Shown piece by piece: positions 33,681 to 44,200 of a stretch of DNA of 64,000 bases. The position numbers and the translations under genes were made by a program. The notes under the pieces are model-generated. The model searched no databases, had not been told where the DNA came from, and saw only the letters and a list, made by a program, of their open reading frames with translations. The stretch lies in assembly GCA_017428055.1 (NCBI GenBank), contig JAFRRN010000075.1:1-64000 (forward strand). Direction: 5' to 3'. Within the stretch, counting starts at the first letter, position 1. Every line of letters starts with the position of its first letter. This DNA comes from Prevotella sp. Lineage in GTDB: Bacteria > Bacteroidota > Bacteroidia > Bacteroidales > Bacteroidaceae.

Positions 33681-34598
33681 TTATTTGTTGACCTGGAATT
33701 TGGTGTCTCCATCCTTGAAGAAGGCATTGATTTGCTTGGCAGCAGCAATACCGGCATTGATATTCGCCTCAGCTGTCTGTGCACCCATCTTCTTAGGAGT
33801 GGAAAAATAACGACCCTCAAACTTCAGGAAGTCGGCATCGGCATCGGGCTTGATGTCTGTGACAAACTTTAAGTCTTCGCGCTCTGTCATCAACTGGATG
33901 AGTTCTGGCTCATTGATGACCTCCTTGCGGGCTGTATTCACGAGGATGCCTCCCTTCTTCATCTGCCCGACCACGGCATAATTGATGCTTTGCTTGGTCT
34001 CGGGTGTAGCCGGGATGTGAAGTGAAACAACGTCACATGTCTTGAAAAGCTCGTCTTGATTGGCTACGGCATGGACACCGGCAGACTCAATGGCTTCTGC
34101 CGGGCAGTATGCGTCATACGCAAAAACATCCATCCCAAAGCCTTTGGCGATGCGTGCCACGTTACGACCAACATTGCCAAAAGCAAGAATACCAAGTTTC
34201 TTACCCAACAATTCGCTACCTGACTTGCCGTTATAGAACCCACGGACAGCCATTACGAGCAATCCAAAGACCAACTCAGCCACGGCATTGGCATTCTGGC
34301 CAGGCGTGTTCTCAGCCACTACATCATGGGCGGTGGCGGCGGCAAGGTCTATATTGTCATAACCTGCACCAGCTCGAACCACAATCTTCAATTGTTTGGC
34401 AGCATCCAACACCTCGGCATCTACCTTGTCGGAGCGGATAATCAATGCATCGGCATCTTTCACGGCTTCAAGTAATTGTGCCTTTTCCGTATATTTCTCC
34501 AACAAGGCAAGCTCGTTTCCTGCCGCTTCCACTTCCTTACGAATACCCTCCACAGCTGCCGCTGCAAATGGCTTCTCTGTTGCTACTAATACTTTCAT
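33681..34598 (-). CDS. serA: D-3-phosphoglycerate dehydrogenase, short form with active-site lysine
   Basis: A 305-residue dehydrogenase making 3-phosphohydroxypyruvate, first step of serine synthesis. The start at 34598 (MKVLVATEKPF) is used; upstream codons run through an intergenic repeat. The NAD fold has LGILAFGNVG (135-144), and the catalytic Arg is in NTAR (224). Where most enzymes have TPH, this one has TPKKMG (Lys269), the lysine variant known from Entamoeba and Bacteroides and sometimes called type IIIK. There is no regulatory ACT domain. Co-oriented with serC, 85 bp away. Confidence 0.9.
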   Translation of the reverse strand: MKVLVATEKPFAAAAVEGIRKEVEAAGNELALLEKYTEKAQLLEAVKDADALIIRSDKVDAEVLDAAKQLKIVVRAGAGYDNIDLAAATAHDVVAENTPGQNANAVAELVFGLLVMAVRGFYNGKSGSELLGKKLGILAFGNVGRNVARIAKGFGMDVFAYDAYCPAEAIESAGVHAVANQDELFKTCDVVSLHIPATPETKQSINYAVVGQMKKGGILVNTARKEVINEPELIQLMTEREDLKFVTDIKPDADADFLKFEGRYFSTPKKMGAQTAEANINAGIAAAKQINAFFKDGDTKFQVNK

Positions 34599-34615
34599 GG
34601 TTGATCTACAATATG

Positions 34616-34671
34616 TGTAAGGGCAGATTAACTCGCAAGTTTGCGGGCGGATACGCCAATCCACCCCTACA
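34616..34671. repeat. 56-bp palindromic repeat between serC and serA
   Basis: Ends TGTAAGGGCAGATT and AATCCACCCCTACA are imperfect inverted copies (11 of 14 positions). Two small hairpins lie inside: CGCAA-GT-TTGCG and GGCG-GATA-CGCC. The form resembles REP-type extragenic palindromes; I believe similar units are common in Prevotella, but cannot check. Confidence 0.6.
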
Positions 34672-34682
34672 GTTCAATGATG

Positions 34683-35750
34683 TTAATGTTTTGCTTCAAA
34701 TTCTTTCATGGCGGCAACCAACGCATTCACGCCCTCGATGGTCTGAGCGTTATAGCAACTGGCACGGAACCCACCGACGGAACGGTGTCCCTTAACACCC
34801 ACCATGCCACGCTCGGTTGCAAACTCCAAGAATGGTTTCTCCAACTCGGCATATTCCTCGTTCATTACGAAACAGATGTTCATGAGCGAGCGGTCTTCCT
34901 CTGCAACAGTGCCCTTGAAGAGTTTATTGCGGTCAATCTCACCGTAGACAATCTCAGCACGTTGTTTGGCAAGCTTGTCCATAGCCTCAACGCCACCGTT
35001 TTTCTTCACCCAGCGCATCGTTTCCAATAAGGAATAGATAGGAACAACGGGTGGGGTGTTGAACATCGAACCCTTTTCCACATGCGTCAGATAGTTGAGC
35101 ATCGTAGGCAATTGGCGCGGTGCCTTGCCCAATTTGTCCGTCTTGAGGATAATAACCGTCACGCCTGCCATTGACATGTTCTTCTGGGCGCCGGCATAGA
35201 TGACATCATACTTGCTCACATCCACGGGACGGCTCATGATGTCGGACGACATGTCGGCAATCAGGGGCACGGGAACATCGAGATCCTTGCGGATTTCCGT
35301 ACCGTAGATAGTGTTGTTGGTGGTAATGTGCAGATAGTCAGCGTCTGCCGGGACATCAAATCCCTTGGGGACAAACGTGTAATTGGCATCCTTGGAAGAG
35401 GCAACCTCTACCACCTCGCCATACAACTTGGCCTCTTTCTCTGCCTTGTTGGCCCATGTTCCCGTGTTGAGATACGCTGCCTTATTAATCAGGAAATTGG
35501 CGGGAACTTGCGTGAACTGCAACGACGCACCGCCGCCGAGGAAGATCACGGCATAGCCTTCCGGCACGTCGAGCAACTCCTTGATGAGTGCCTCTGCCTC
35601 GTCCACCACGGGTTGGAAGTCTTTTGCGCGATGGCTTATCTCCATCAATGAAAGACCAGAACCATTGAAATCCAAAATCTGCTTGGCAGTGTTCTCAATC
35701 ACTTCGCGTGGTAGCATTGAGGGTCCTGCATTAAAATTGTACTTCTTCAT
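34683..35750 (-). CDS. serC: phosphoserine aminotransferase
   Basis: A 355-residue PLP enzyme converting 3-phosphohydroxypyruvate to phosphoserine. [14 protein letters not shown] opens the protein, GGGASLQF binds the cofactor phosphate, and [14 protein letters not shown] holds the PLP lysine (Lys190). The C-terminal [15 protein letters not shown] is typical. First gene of the serC-serA-DUF1015-YigZ run, with a promoter 63 bp upstream. The serine phosphatase is not in the window. Confidence 0.95.
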   Translation of the reverse strand: MKKYNFNAGPSMLPREVIENTAKQILDFNGSGLSLMEISHRAKDFQPVVDEAEALIKELLDVPEGYAVIFLGGGASLQFTQVPANFLINKAAYLNTGTWANKAEKEAKLYGEVVEVASSKDANYTFVPKGFDVPADADYLHITTNNTIYGTEIRKDLDVPVPLIADMSSDIMSRPVDVSKYDVIYAGAQKNMSMAGVTVIILKTDKLGKAPRQLPTMLNYLTHVEKGSMFNTPPVVPIYSLLETMRWVKKNGGVEAMDKLAKQRAEIVYGEIDRNKLFKGTVAEEDRSLMNICFVMNEEYAELEKPFLEFATERGMVGVKGHRSVGGFRASCYNAQTIEGVNALVAAMKEFEAKH

Positions 35751-35812
35751 TGCTGATTTGTATATTTATACTGTTTATAATCGTCTTTTGCCGTCGCTCT
35801 CAATATTTTCTG

Positions 35813-35844
35813 CAAAGGTACATATTTATCTTGAAAATACCAAT
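35813..35844 (-). promoter_or_regulatory. promoter of serC
   Basis: ATTG (35844-35841, one mismatch), 20-bp spacer and TACCTTTG (35820-35813) on the minus strand. Confidence 0.55.
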
Positions 35845-35918
35845 TATTTTATTTTAATTTCAGTTTCATCAAGGTTATCTTACACCATTATCGTCCACAA
35901 CCCATGTATTCTTTCTTC

Positions 35919-35979
35919 GTCCAACATGCTTGGACGACCCGTCCAAGCATGTTGGACAAACTGTCCAAGCCGCTTGGAC
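35919..35979. repeat. cluster of three overlapping hairpins built on GCTTGGAC
   Basis: GTCCAACATGCTTGGACG (35919-35936) pairs perfectly with 35940-35957 around a 3-nt loop: an 18-bp stem. Overlapping it, TTGGACA/TGTCCAA (35952-35968) and GTCCAAGC/GCTTGGAC (35963-35979) form two more. No gene covers it. The rest of the interval to 36150 holds a weaker CCTCGT/ACGAGG stem near 36040-36085. Confidence 0.7.
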
Positions 35980-36154
35980 TACACAAGATGCTCAAAGGCC
36001 ATTATCATATCTACGACAATGTCATGGGAGAATGTGGTTAATATACCCTCGTCGGCCGTCTTGTCGATACCGACACGAGGGGTTTCGTTATCCAAGAGGG
36101 AAGGAAATATATCCGAAAATAACAGATATATCGTAAGTATCTATATACAAAACG

Positions 36155-36197
36155 AGCCTCACCAGCGCGGCGGCAGTACCGCTTTGCCAGTGAGGCT
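36155..36197 (-). terminator. terminator of the PUL operon
   Basis: On the minus strand AGCCTCAC (36197-36190) pairs with GTGAGGCT (36162-36155) around an inner GCGG/CCGC hairpin, followed by CGTTTTG. It lies 40 bp after the last PUL gene. Confidence 0.65.
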
Positions 36198-36236
36198 TTC
36201 ATTAGGTGTCACGATGTCGTGACGACATCTACCATG

Positions 36237-37709
36237 CTATTTGATGCCTTCCATCAAGGCTTCCGTCACCTCGTTGTCATACCATACGAGGGTGCTGCGG
36301 TTGATGAGTCCCATCCACCACAGTCCGGTAGTGCCATACTGCTTAAACTTCTTCACCATATACTGCGCATACTTGATACGCTCGGCTGTGGCTTTATTTT
36401 CGTCAATTGCACCGAACTCACCATAGAAATACGGTACGCCAAAGTCTTCGGCGAAGCGTTTGTGTACGCGTGTGAAGATGGCATCTATCTCCGCCTCACA
36501 ACTACTATCGAACACCTGTACATTCCATTCTCCATTGTCGTTGCAGAAGTTGTATGGGTCATACGTATGCACTGTGGCAATGATATGGTTGGCATGGATG
36601 TCTGTAGGCACACTCATGCCGTCAAGTTGCAATTGCGCATTGGTGGCACCCATGGGATTGACAATCAAGTTGCGATATTCATTGTTGCCCCCAGTAGCGC
36701 GTACCGCATCCACGAAGTCTTGTTCCAGCTTGTTGAGTGCCTCCATATCTGAAGCCGTGGGTGTCGTACCCCATTTTCGCTGACCGTCAAGAACCTCGTT
36801 GACAGCCTCAAATGCCAGTTTGTCATCATAACCCTTGAAATGATTGGCGATTTGTGTCCAGAGTTTCTTGAAACGGGGACTGATGGTGGGATATTCATCC
36901 ATGTTGGCGGCAATCCATGCCGCACCATCCGTACGCCCCTCATCACAGGCACCTGTATCATGCTGAGTGTTGATGATGCAATAGCACCCTGCCTTCAACA
37001 CCATGTCAACCACTTCTTGCACACGGTTCATCCACTCGTCGCTCACCACGCCGTCGGCATCCATGTGAGGATACCATGTGACGGGAACGCGGATGACATT
37101 AAATCCCTTGGCAGCGATGGCATCGATGATTTCCTGCGTAGTGAGTGGCTGCCCCCAAGATGTTTCCCAGTCGGCAATGGTCTTGGTGGCTGGATCCCAC
37201 CACGTGAACGTCGGGTCCCACGGACAAGCGTCAAGGGTATTGCCGAGGTTATATCCCAACTTGAGGTTTTCCACAAACGCAAACCCACTGATGAAAGTAT
37301 CGCCGGGGTCAGTACCCATACCCTTTTGGTTGACGGCAATCACCTTGGATAACCCTCCTGCCTTGATGGTAATGTTGGCGGTGCGGGCATCTCCCTCGTT
37401 CTTATCCACCTCAATGCGCGTGTACGAGTTGCGCTCCTCGTCGCTATATCCATAGCCAGCATGTACCGCAAGGCGACACCAGCTCTCGTCGCTCGACTCC
37501 GCAGTCCACTCGCCGTCGGTGTTGATGCCGATGACGGCATTGCCGCTGGCGATGGAAAAAGTCACTTCATTGATCTCAACATTGTCTTTCGTGATGGTCA
37601 GTCGCGAGGCATTATTGTCCTTGTCACTGTCGCCGCAGGCTTGGAAGACCAAGCCCACAAGCAACATCCATGTCAAATTGATTATCTTCTTCATTTTCAT
37701 ACCCGTCAT
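36237..37709 (-). CDS. BACON-GH5 lipoprotein (endoglucanase/xyloglucanase-like)
   Basis: A 490-residue lipoprotein, start at 37709, 4 bp after the stop of the binding-protein gene; the frame extends further upstream but only as a shadow of that gene. Lipobox Cys at about 25, a BACON-like beta domain at about 35-130 and a GH5 barrel at 140-490. LGYNLGNTLDA and VIRVPVTWYPH are typical of GH5 endoglucanases (GH5_4-like). Acid/base Glu is in EAVNEVLDG (305) and nucleophile Glu in YGEFGAID (431). It would be anchored outside the cell and cut a beta-1,4-linked backbone, supplying oligosaccharides to SusC/SusD. Confidence 0.85.
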   Translation of the reverse strand: MTGMKMKKIINLTWMLLVGLVFQACGDSDKDNNASRLTITKDNVEINEVTFSIASGNAVIGINTDGEWTAESSDESWCRLAVHAGYGYSDEERNSYTRIEVDKNEGDARTANITIKAGGLSKVIAVNQKGMGTDPGDTFISGFAFVENLKLGYNLGNTLDACPWDPTFTWWDPATKTIADWETSWGQPLTTQEIIDAIAAKGFNVIRVPVTWYPHMDADGVVSDEWMNRVQEVVDMVLKAGCYCIINTQHDTGACDEGRTDGAAWIAANMDEYPTISPRFKKLWTQIANHFKGYDDKLAFEAVNEVLDGQRKWGTTPTASDMEALNKLEQDFVDAVRATGGNNEYRNLIVNPMGATNAQLQLDGMSVPTDIHANHIIATVHTYDPYNFCNDNGEWNVQVFDSSCEAEIDAIFTRVHKRFAEDFGVPYFYGEFGAIDENKATAERIKYAQYMVKKFKQYGTTGLWWMGLINRSTLVWYDNEVTEALMEGIK

Positions 37710-37713
37710 AATA

Positions 37714-39414
37714 TTACTTTTTCTTGTAGAATATACGAACATTGTCGATGCAGATGTCAATCTTACCCTTGCGCGTCCCTTGATTAATCGACTGGATGCG
37801 GAACTGGTTGATGCCATTCTCATAGACGAATCGGTAGTCCTTACCCAAATATTTGAGGAACGAACTGAGGGGCAAGACATGACGATACCATTTACCGACG
37901 GGAGCCTCATTGTTGATGTCCGCGAGGATGGGGCGGTCGAAAGAGGCGATTTGCGAGTCGTAGTCATCCCAAGCGAAGCCGTTATCATACTGGTTGACCT
38001 GGTCTAAGGGGTTGGCATTGCCGCTGTCGTCATTGGCCGCCACGGGGTCTTCGCTGTCATATTGGAGGAAATAGCGCAAATAGCCCGTGAACGTGCCATT
38101 GTTGTAATCGCTGTAATTGTTGTAAACCTCCATGGCGAGATACACCTCGTCGGTGGACGCGTCGGCAGGAATCACATCGTAGGAGGGTAATGGGAACTTG
38201 TTGCCATTCCAGTCCTTGCGGAAGTAAATCATCGTTCCCCACCATTGCTGCCCCTCAGAAGGAACATTGATGCGTGCAAAGATGCCATCGGCATAATAAG
38301 GCACATCGTCTCCATCGGTCTCATCGTAGGTGGCATTGGGTCCCCAGCCGTTGTCGGTCGCCGTGTCTTCCTCAAAGTCAGTGAGAAGTCCTGACATGTC
38401 ATAGAATGGCACGGATACCTCGCCGCCGCCTGTTACGACGGTCAGTGTGGGAGTACTGCCGACCGATGGTTTTTTCTTAAAGACGAAATCAATTTGGTCT
38501 TCTGTCTCTGCCACGGTGAAGTCGGCAGCGGAGAGTGTCACGTCGCCATAGCGGATAGCGTCCACCTGCACAAATTCCGTGCCGTAGATGCTCACCACCT
38601 CGCTCGGTACAGGCATATCGGAGGAGATGCCACCATCCGGGCGCGATGTCTTAATGGTCGGCGGAGCCAATGTCAAGGAGAATGGGAAATATACGGTGCC
38701 ACCCGTACATTGCACGACGAGCGACCCTTTCTCGTATGGGAGGTCGGGGATGACGGCACTCAATTGCGATGTCGTCTCGTAGGTCTGTGTGCCCGATACA
38801 TTATGATGGTCGCTCACGATTGTCTTCACATCGGTCGCCTCTACGTGGGTTCCTCCTATCTCTGTCCACACCGTGCTGTCGAGTTTCGATGCCTCGATAT
38901 CGGTGAAATAGATTTTCTCCACATCCACCAGGTTGATGCCATAGATGTTAATGACATCGCCGGCCTTTCGGGGGTATCGTCCCTGCACACGGTTAATTTG
39001 CGGATAGGGAGCCTTGATCTTGAAAGCGTAGGTGGCCGTGCCGTGTGTGGTCTCCACGCGTATCTCGTCTTTTAGCTCGCTATTGAATGCCGTGAGCATG
39101 AAGCCGTCGTCCTCCGATGGAATCTTGACGATAATGCTATGATCGGTATTGAACACGGAGTTGAACCACACCTGCTGGTCGTTAATGTACACACGCAGGG
39201 CATTGTTGAGGTTACGGCCAATGATGACGATGGTCGAATCGGGAGCTGAGTTGGTGAACAGGCTGTCCGCTTTTAGCGGGTTGGTGACACGCACCCCCGT
39301 AATCTCTGGCTGCCCATTGGACGAGCTGTCGTCTTTGCAGGCGGTAAACATGCCGATGACACATACCATTGTCACCATGGAGAGCAAATATTTAACTGTC
39401 TGTCTCATATTCAT
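37714..39414 (-). CDS. surface glycan-binding lipoprotein with IPT/TIG domains
   Basis: A 566-residue lipoprotein (start at 39414; lipobox Cys in MFTACKDD). Several IPT/TIG-like beta sandwiches follow one another (ITGVRVTNPL, INRVQGRYPRKAGDVINIYGINL, IKTSRPDGG and later), then a C-terminal binding domain from about 360 rich in Trp and Tyr (WWGTMIYFRKDW, WYRHVLPLSSFLKYLG). This matches the surface glycan-binding protein B layout of xyloglucan-type PULs. It lies between susD and the GH5 gene. It would hold the polysaccharide at the surface; the exact ligand is not readable. Confidence 0.82.
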   Translation of the reverse strand: MNMRQTVKYLLSMVTMVCVIGMFTACKDDSSSNGQPEITGVRVTNPLKADSLFTNSAPDSTIVIIGRNLNNALRVYINDQQVWFNSVFNTDHSIIVKIPSEDDGFMLTAFNSELKDEIRVETTHGTATYAFKIKAPYPQINRVQGRYPRKAGDVINIYGINLVDVEKIYFTDIEASKLDSTVWTEIGGTHVEATDVKTIVSDHHNVSGTQTYETTSQLSAVIPDLPYEKGSLVVQCTGGTVYFPFSLTLAPPTIKTSRPDGGISSDMPVPSEVVSIYGTEFVQVDAIRYGDVTLSAADFTVAETEDQIDFVFKKKPSVGSTPTLTVVTGGGEVSVPFYDMSGLLTDFEEDTATDNGWGPNATYDETDGDDVPYYADGIFARINVPSEGQQWWGTMIYFRKDWNGNKFPLPSYDVIPADASTDEVYLAMEVYNNYSDYNNGTFTGYLRYFLQYDSEDPVAANDDSGNANPLDQVNQYDNGFAWDDYDSQIASFDRPILADINNEAPVGKWYRHVLPLSSFLKYLGKDYRFVYENGINQFRIQSINQGTRKGKIDICIDNVRIFYKKK

Positions 39415-39430
39415 TACTGTTTTAGGAAAA

Positions 39431-41233
39431 TCAATCATTAAAATCGTATGCCACAGGGTCTTTATGGAAATAGTCATTCTGCAACACATCGCTCTCGGGA
39501 TAAGGCATGAAGATGTTGCTCTCCGTCAATGTCACGGTAACAGCACCGTCGGGAATCTTCGTACGGATGAGCGAGTCAAGGTTGAACTTATAGCCATGTG
39601 CAATGTCTTGCGGCACACCGTTGATGGTGACAATCTTGCCATTGGTGTCGCGAAGACCATCGTTCCAATAACGTATCTCATCATTCTGACCGTCGCCGGT
39701 GACATCATAGTCCCATGTGGAGAAATACCAAGTGCCAACGGGGAATCCCGTATAGCTGAAAGTGTTGTCCACGTTGCGGATGATGTCGTTCTCCTGGATT
39801 TGGAATGCACGATGCTGTGTGTTGTTGAAGAAGTTAAGCATATACTGCGGTTTCCAACGATACCAAGTCACAAAGTCATACCAATTACAGTACTCCATAC
39901 AGAACTCGATGCGACGTTCCCTGATGATGTCGGCAAACGTAATGGGGTTCGTGCGGGCAGGCAACTTGGCACGGAGGCGCAAGGCGTTGAAAGCGGCGAG
40001 AGCCTCTGCATCATCCGTCTGTTCCTGGTTGCCCAAGAGTGCCTCTGCCTTGATGAGGAACACGTCGGCATAACGCATGATGTAAGTGTTCAACGGGGAG
40101 GCTTGTGACTTCAAGTGACCATCGCAATCAGCTGTAGTACCAACCACACCCTTCTTGTTTTGCATCCATTTCTTGGTGTAGGTGTACCCACCATCCTCTG
40201 AGCGGATATAGCTGTAATAGCGTCCTTGCGAGAAGAACGTGCCACGAAGGCGGAACGAGTCGGCAGGCTCCTCGTTGTAATAGTCGAGCATGTCCACAGA
40301 AACCTGGAGGTTGTTGCCCCATGCACTGACATCCGTCACCTCTGAGAAGGTAAGCGTAGGTACGAGGGCATTCACGTCGCCCCATGACCCGACGAGCGGA
40401 TCAGCCCATCGCATGGCGAGGATGGTCTCCTCGTTGTCATTATACTGGGGACGGAACAAATTCTCGTAATCATCCAACAGACTATACTTACCACTGTTGA
40501 TGACCTCATCACATAGACTCACCACACGGCGCAGAGTCTGTTCGTCGCGTGAAGTCTTGTTCCAACCACTCTGTGCCAATAAAGCCTTGGCGAGGAATGC
40601 CTTGGCGGCATAGAGGGATGGGTGGTTGTCCTTTCCCGTTTCGGGCAACAACTCGGCAGCACGTTCAAAGTCACGTATAACGAATTGCAAAACGCTCTCC
40701 TCCGTATTCAACGGACGGATAGGATTGCGAGCCACTTCGTCGTTATCTTCATACAAAATGACTGGTCCCCATGACCTTAACATATAGAAATATGCCACGC
40801 CACGCATGAGGTATGCCTCGCCAAGGGCTTGGTTCTTCACGCTCTCGCTGACCTCGGGGTAGCAATATTGCGGGATGTTGTTGAGCAGGGCATTGGCGAA
40901 TGTCACCACGGTATACATCGATGACCACGCATGTGCCACATCCTCAGTCAAGCCTGTTGTCTGGAACAAGGCGAACTCGGCATTCTGGTAGGGGTTCATC
41001 GCATCGTTGGCACGGAGCGACCCCATGCCGATGATGGCATTGTTATTGTAGTACGACCATGCCTTGTTGTACAGCGGCTCGGTAGCCTTGATGACAGCAT
41101 CGTCGGAGGCATAATATGTCTCTGCTGTATACTGATGCAACGGTGGCCTGTCGAGGAAGTCTTCCTTGCAACTGCCCATGGCGAGAACCACCCCTGCCAA
41201 CACCATCATGGAAAATATATTTTTCGCTTTCAT
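39431..41233 (-). CDS. SusD/RagB family lipoprotein
   Basis: A 600-residue outer-membrane lipoprotein (lipobox Cys in MGSCKEDFLDRPP, about residue 22). The EDFLDRPP start, the TPR-like helical half (YLMRGVAYFYMLRSWGPVIL; AKAFLAKALLAQSGW) and the C-terminal RRIEFCMEYCNWYDFVTWYRW are the standard SusD blocks. It caps the SusC barrel and delivers oligosaccharides. It lies 22 bp downstream of susC and 16 bp upstream of the glycan-binding gene, so all belong to one transcript. Confidence 0.93.
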   Translation of the reverse strand: MKAKNIFSMMVLAGVVLAMGSCKEDFLDRPPLHQYTAETYYASDDAVIKATEPLYNKAWSYYNNNAIIGMGSLRANDAMNPYQNAEFALFQTTGLTEDVAHAWSSMYTVVTFANALLNNIPQYCYPEVSESVKNQALGEAYLMRGVAYFYMLRSWGPVILYEDNDEVARNPIRPLNTEESVLQFVIRDFERAAELLPETGKDNHPSLYAAKAFLAKALLAQSGWNKTSRDEQTLRRVVSLCDEVINSGKYSLLDDYENLFRPQYNDNEETILAMRWADPLVGSWGDVNALVPTLTFSEVTDVSAWGNNLQVSVDMLDYYNEEPADSFRLRGTFFSQGRYYSYIRSEDGGYTYTKKWMQNKKGVVGTTADCDGHLKSQASPLNTYIMRYADVFLIKAEALLGNQEQTDDAEALAAFNALRLRAKLPARTNPITFADIIRERRIEFCMEYCNWYDFVTWYRWKPQYMLNFFNNTQHRAFQIQENDIIRNVDNTFSYTGFPVGTWYFSTWDYDVTGDGQNDEIRYWNDGLRDTNGKIVTINGVPQDIAHGYKFNLDSLIRTKIPDGAVTVTLTESNIFMPYPESDVLQNDYFHKDPVAYDFND

Positions 41234-41255
41234 ATATACATTATATTATATGTGC

Positions 41256-44200
41256 CTATAAATTTACTTTAATACCAAAATTGAATATCCGCTGGGATGG
41301 ATAGCGGTAATTGTCGAGACCTTGCAATTTCACGTTCTGGTTGATGGCACCAAGTTCGGGATCATATCCCTTATAACCACAGATGGTGAAAAGGTTTTGC
41401 ACATTGGCATATACCTGTACCCACTCAATCTTGACCGGTGCCAGCCATTTCTTGGGAAGGTTATAAGCAAGCGAGAGGGTCTTCAGGCGTAGGTAAGAGC
41501 CATTCTCCACGAAGCGCGAGCTGGGTCGGTTGTTGTCATTCATGTTTTGCCCGTTGGCGGTGATGCGCTGCACCTGTGCCGTAGAGGCATTGCTCACGTA
41601 CACATTGGAGATGTCTGTCAACGAGCCATTCGGGTCTATCATGTCCACATGCGCATATTGCGACACTTCTGCCATCTTGTTGCCCCATCCCATAGGGTCT
41701 GTATGGCGCTGCCGCACATAATTGTAGACATCGTTACCCACACTTCCATTGAAGAAGAATGACAATTCAAAGTCTTTCCAGGTAATGACATTGTTAATAC
41801 CAAAGGTGAAATCGGGATTGGGATTGCCAATATACTTGCGGTCCTTCTCGTCAATGATGCCATCGCCATTCACGTCCTCAAAGATGTAGTCGCCTACCCA
41901 GATACTGCTTGGAGCGATATCGTACATGTTGCCATTACCGTCGGCAGGACGTGCGACTGGCAAGCGGTTGCCGTTGGCATCAAGCATGAACTCGCCCAAT
42001 TGGTTCTTCTGGTAGAAGTCGTCCTCGCAGGTGAACATGCCGATAACATTATATCCATAGAAACGACCGACTGCCCCGCCCACGGTAGACATGGTATAGG
42101 TCTGTCCGTCAGACATCGTTCCGGGCAACATGGCCGACTCGCTATTCAACTTAGTTACCTTGTTGCGGTTGATGCTCAACGTGATACCCGTGCGCCATAG
42201 CAAATCCTTCTTGGAGATGTTCACCGTATTCAACGTAAACTCCAGACCCTTGTTGCGGATGGACCCCGTGTTGACCCATGGTGCGGAGATGCCGTTCCAT
42301 GACTGGGCTGGCACGAGGTATTGGGGTAGAGCCGACTCCAACAGTAGGTTGTCGGTATTCTTCAGATAAGCATCCACGATAAACTCAATGCGTCCATTGA
42401 GTACGTTGAAGTCGATACCCGCATTCCAGGCCTTGGTACTCTCCCACTTCAACTCCGAGTTGGAGAAATTGCCAGGATAATAACCCGTACCCCAGGCGGT
42501 GGTGGCATTCTTCATGGCGATGCCGTAGGCATAGCCAGCGGTGTTTTGGTTACCTACATGTCCCCAACCGAGGCGTATCTTCATGTTGTCCAACCACTTG
42601 ATGTTCTGCATGAACTTCTCTTGGCTGATACGCCAAGCGATGGCTGCCGACGGGAAATAACCCCACTTATGCCCTTTGTCGAAATTTGAGGAGCCGTCGG
42701 CACGGAGCGTAGCCGTCAGGAGGTAGCGGTTAAGCAGGTTGTAGTTCAGACGACCATAATACGACTCGATGGCCCAGTCTGCGCCTTGTTCGCCATTGGT
42801 GGCGGTGGAGGCATCGCCCACGGCGAGGCTCTTGATGGAGCTGGAGATATAGCCATTGCGGGCTGCCGAGAGCTGATACCACTCCCCTTCCTGCGACTCG
42901 TGTCCCGCCATGATTTGGAAGTGGTGGTCTTTCACTGGGTCGAAATCGTATGTGGCATATTGCTTGAACGACGTGTAGGTGTTTCGCGAGTTGCCTTTCG
43001 ACAATTCTGACTCCACACGCACGTTACCATATTCATATTGAGGCGTGAAATACAGGGAATTTCCCCATGAGCGGCTACCGCCATATTCCACACGGAGGGT
43101 TAGACCCTTCAACGGCGTGACGTTGGCAAAGAAGTTGTAGTCAAGCTGGTTATTCTTGCGCCAATTGTCCTTCATGGAAGCCTCGAATAGCGGGTTCGAC
43201 TGATACTGGTAGTCGTGTGTCTCGCCAAAGCCAAGTGTTCCATCAGGATTATAGGGAGCCACATCGGGGTATTGGTTCAATGCCGTCTGGATGGCACCCG
43301 ACTCCTCAAAAGTGACGGTTTGGTCTGTATTGGCAAAATAGCCATTCATTCCCACTTGCAACCATTTCGTGATATTGGTGTCGAAGTTGGCACGTACCGA
43401 CACACGGGTGAACCCAGAGCCGATGGCAATACCGTCTTGGTCAAGATAACCGCCCGAGAGGGCGTAATGCATCTCATCGGTACCACCCGAGATGCCCACT
43501 TGATGGTTGTGCATGAACGCCGTGCGGAAGAGCACGTCCTGCCAGTTGGTACCTTCGGTAAACAGGCTTGGGTCACGGTACTCATAGCTCTCGCCCCATC
43601 CCATCAATTTGGCGCGGATGGTGTGATATTCGGCATATTGCGCCAAGTTCATCACGTCCAGCTCTGAGGGCAACTGCTGCCAGCCCACATATCCCTCGTA
43701 ACTGAGTTTGGGCTTGCCCTTCTGACCGCGTTTGGTGGTGATTAGCACCACGCCGTTGGATGCACGGCTTCCGTAGATGGCGGTGGCAGAGGCATCTTTC
43801 AACACCTCCAAGGAAGTGATGTCGGCGGGGTTCAAGGTTGATAGCGCACTCGAATTGCCATCCGTCTGTCCACTCACGGCAATACCATCTATCACATACA
43901 ACGGCTCGTTGCCGTTCAAAGAGTTGATACCACGGATTTGCACAGAGATGCCGCCGCCAGGCGCACCAGAGTTTTGTGTCACCTGCACACCGGCGATGCG
44001 GCCTTGCATGGCTTGTTCGATGTTGGTGTTGACACCCTGTTTGATGGCTTTCTCATCGATAGACGACACGGCTCCCGTAAGGTCTGAGCGTTTCATCACG
44101 CCATAACCCACGACGACTACCTCATTGAGGGCATTCTCCTCTTCCACCAACTTGATGTCGATGCGCTGCTGGTTGCCGACTTTCACCGTCTGTGTGACAA

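Noticed and set aside
36237..37988. Extended 583-residue form of the GH5 protein
   Set aside because: The first 93 residues are Ser/Thr/Arg-rich shadow of the binding-protein gene; a lipoprotein signal begins near 37700.
39149..40108. 319-residue frame antisense to susD and the end of the binding-protein gene
   Set aside because: It spans the junction of two certain genes on the other strand and encodes no recognisable domain.
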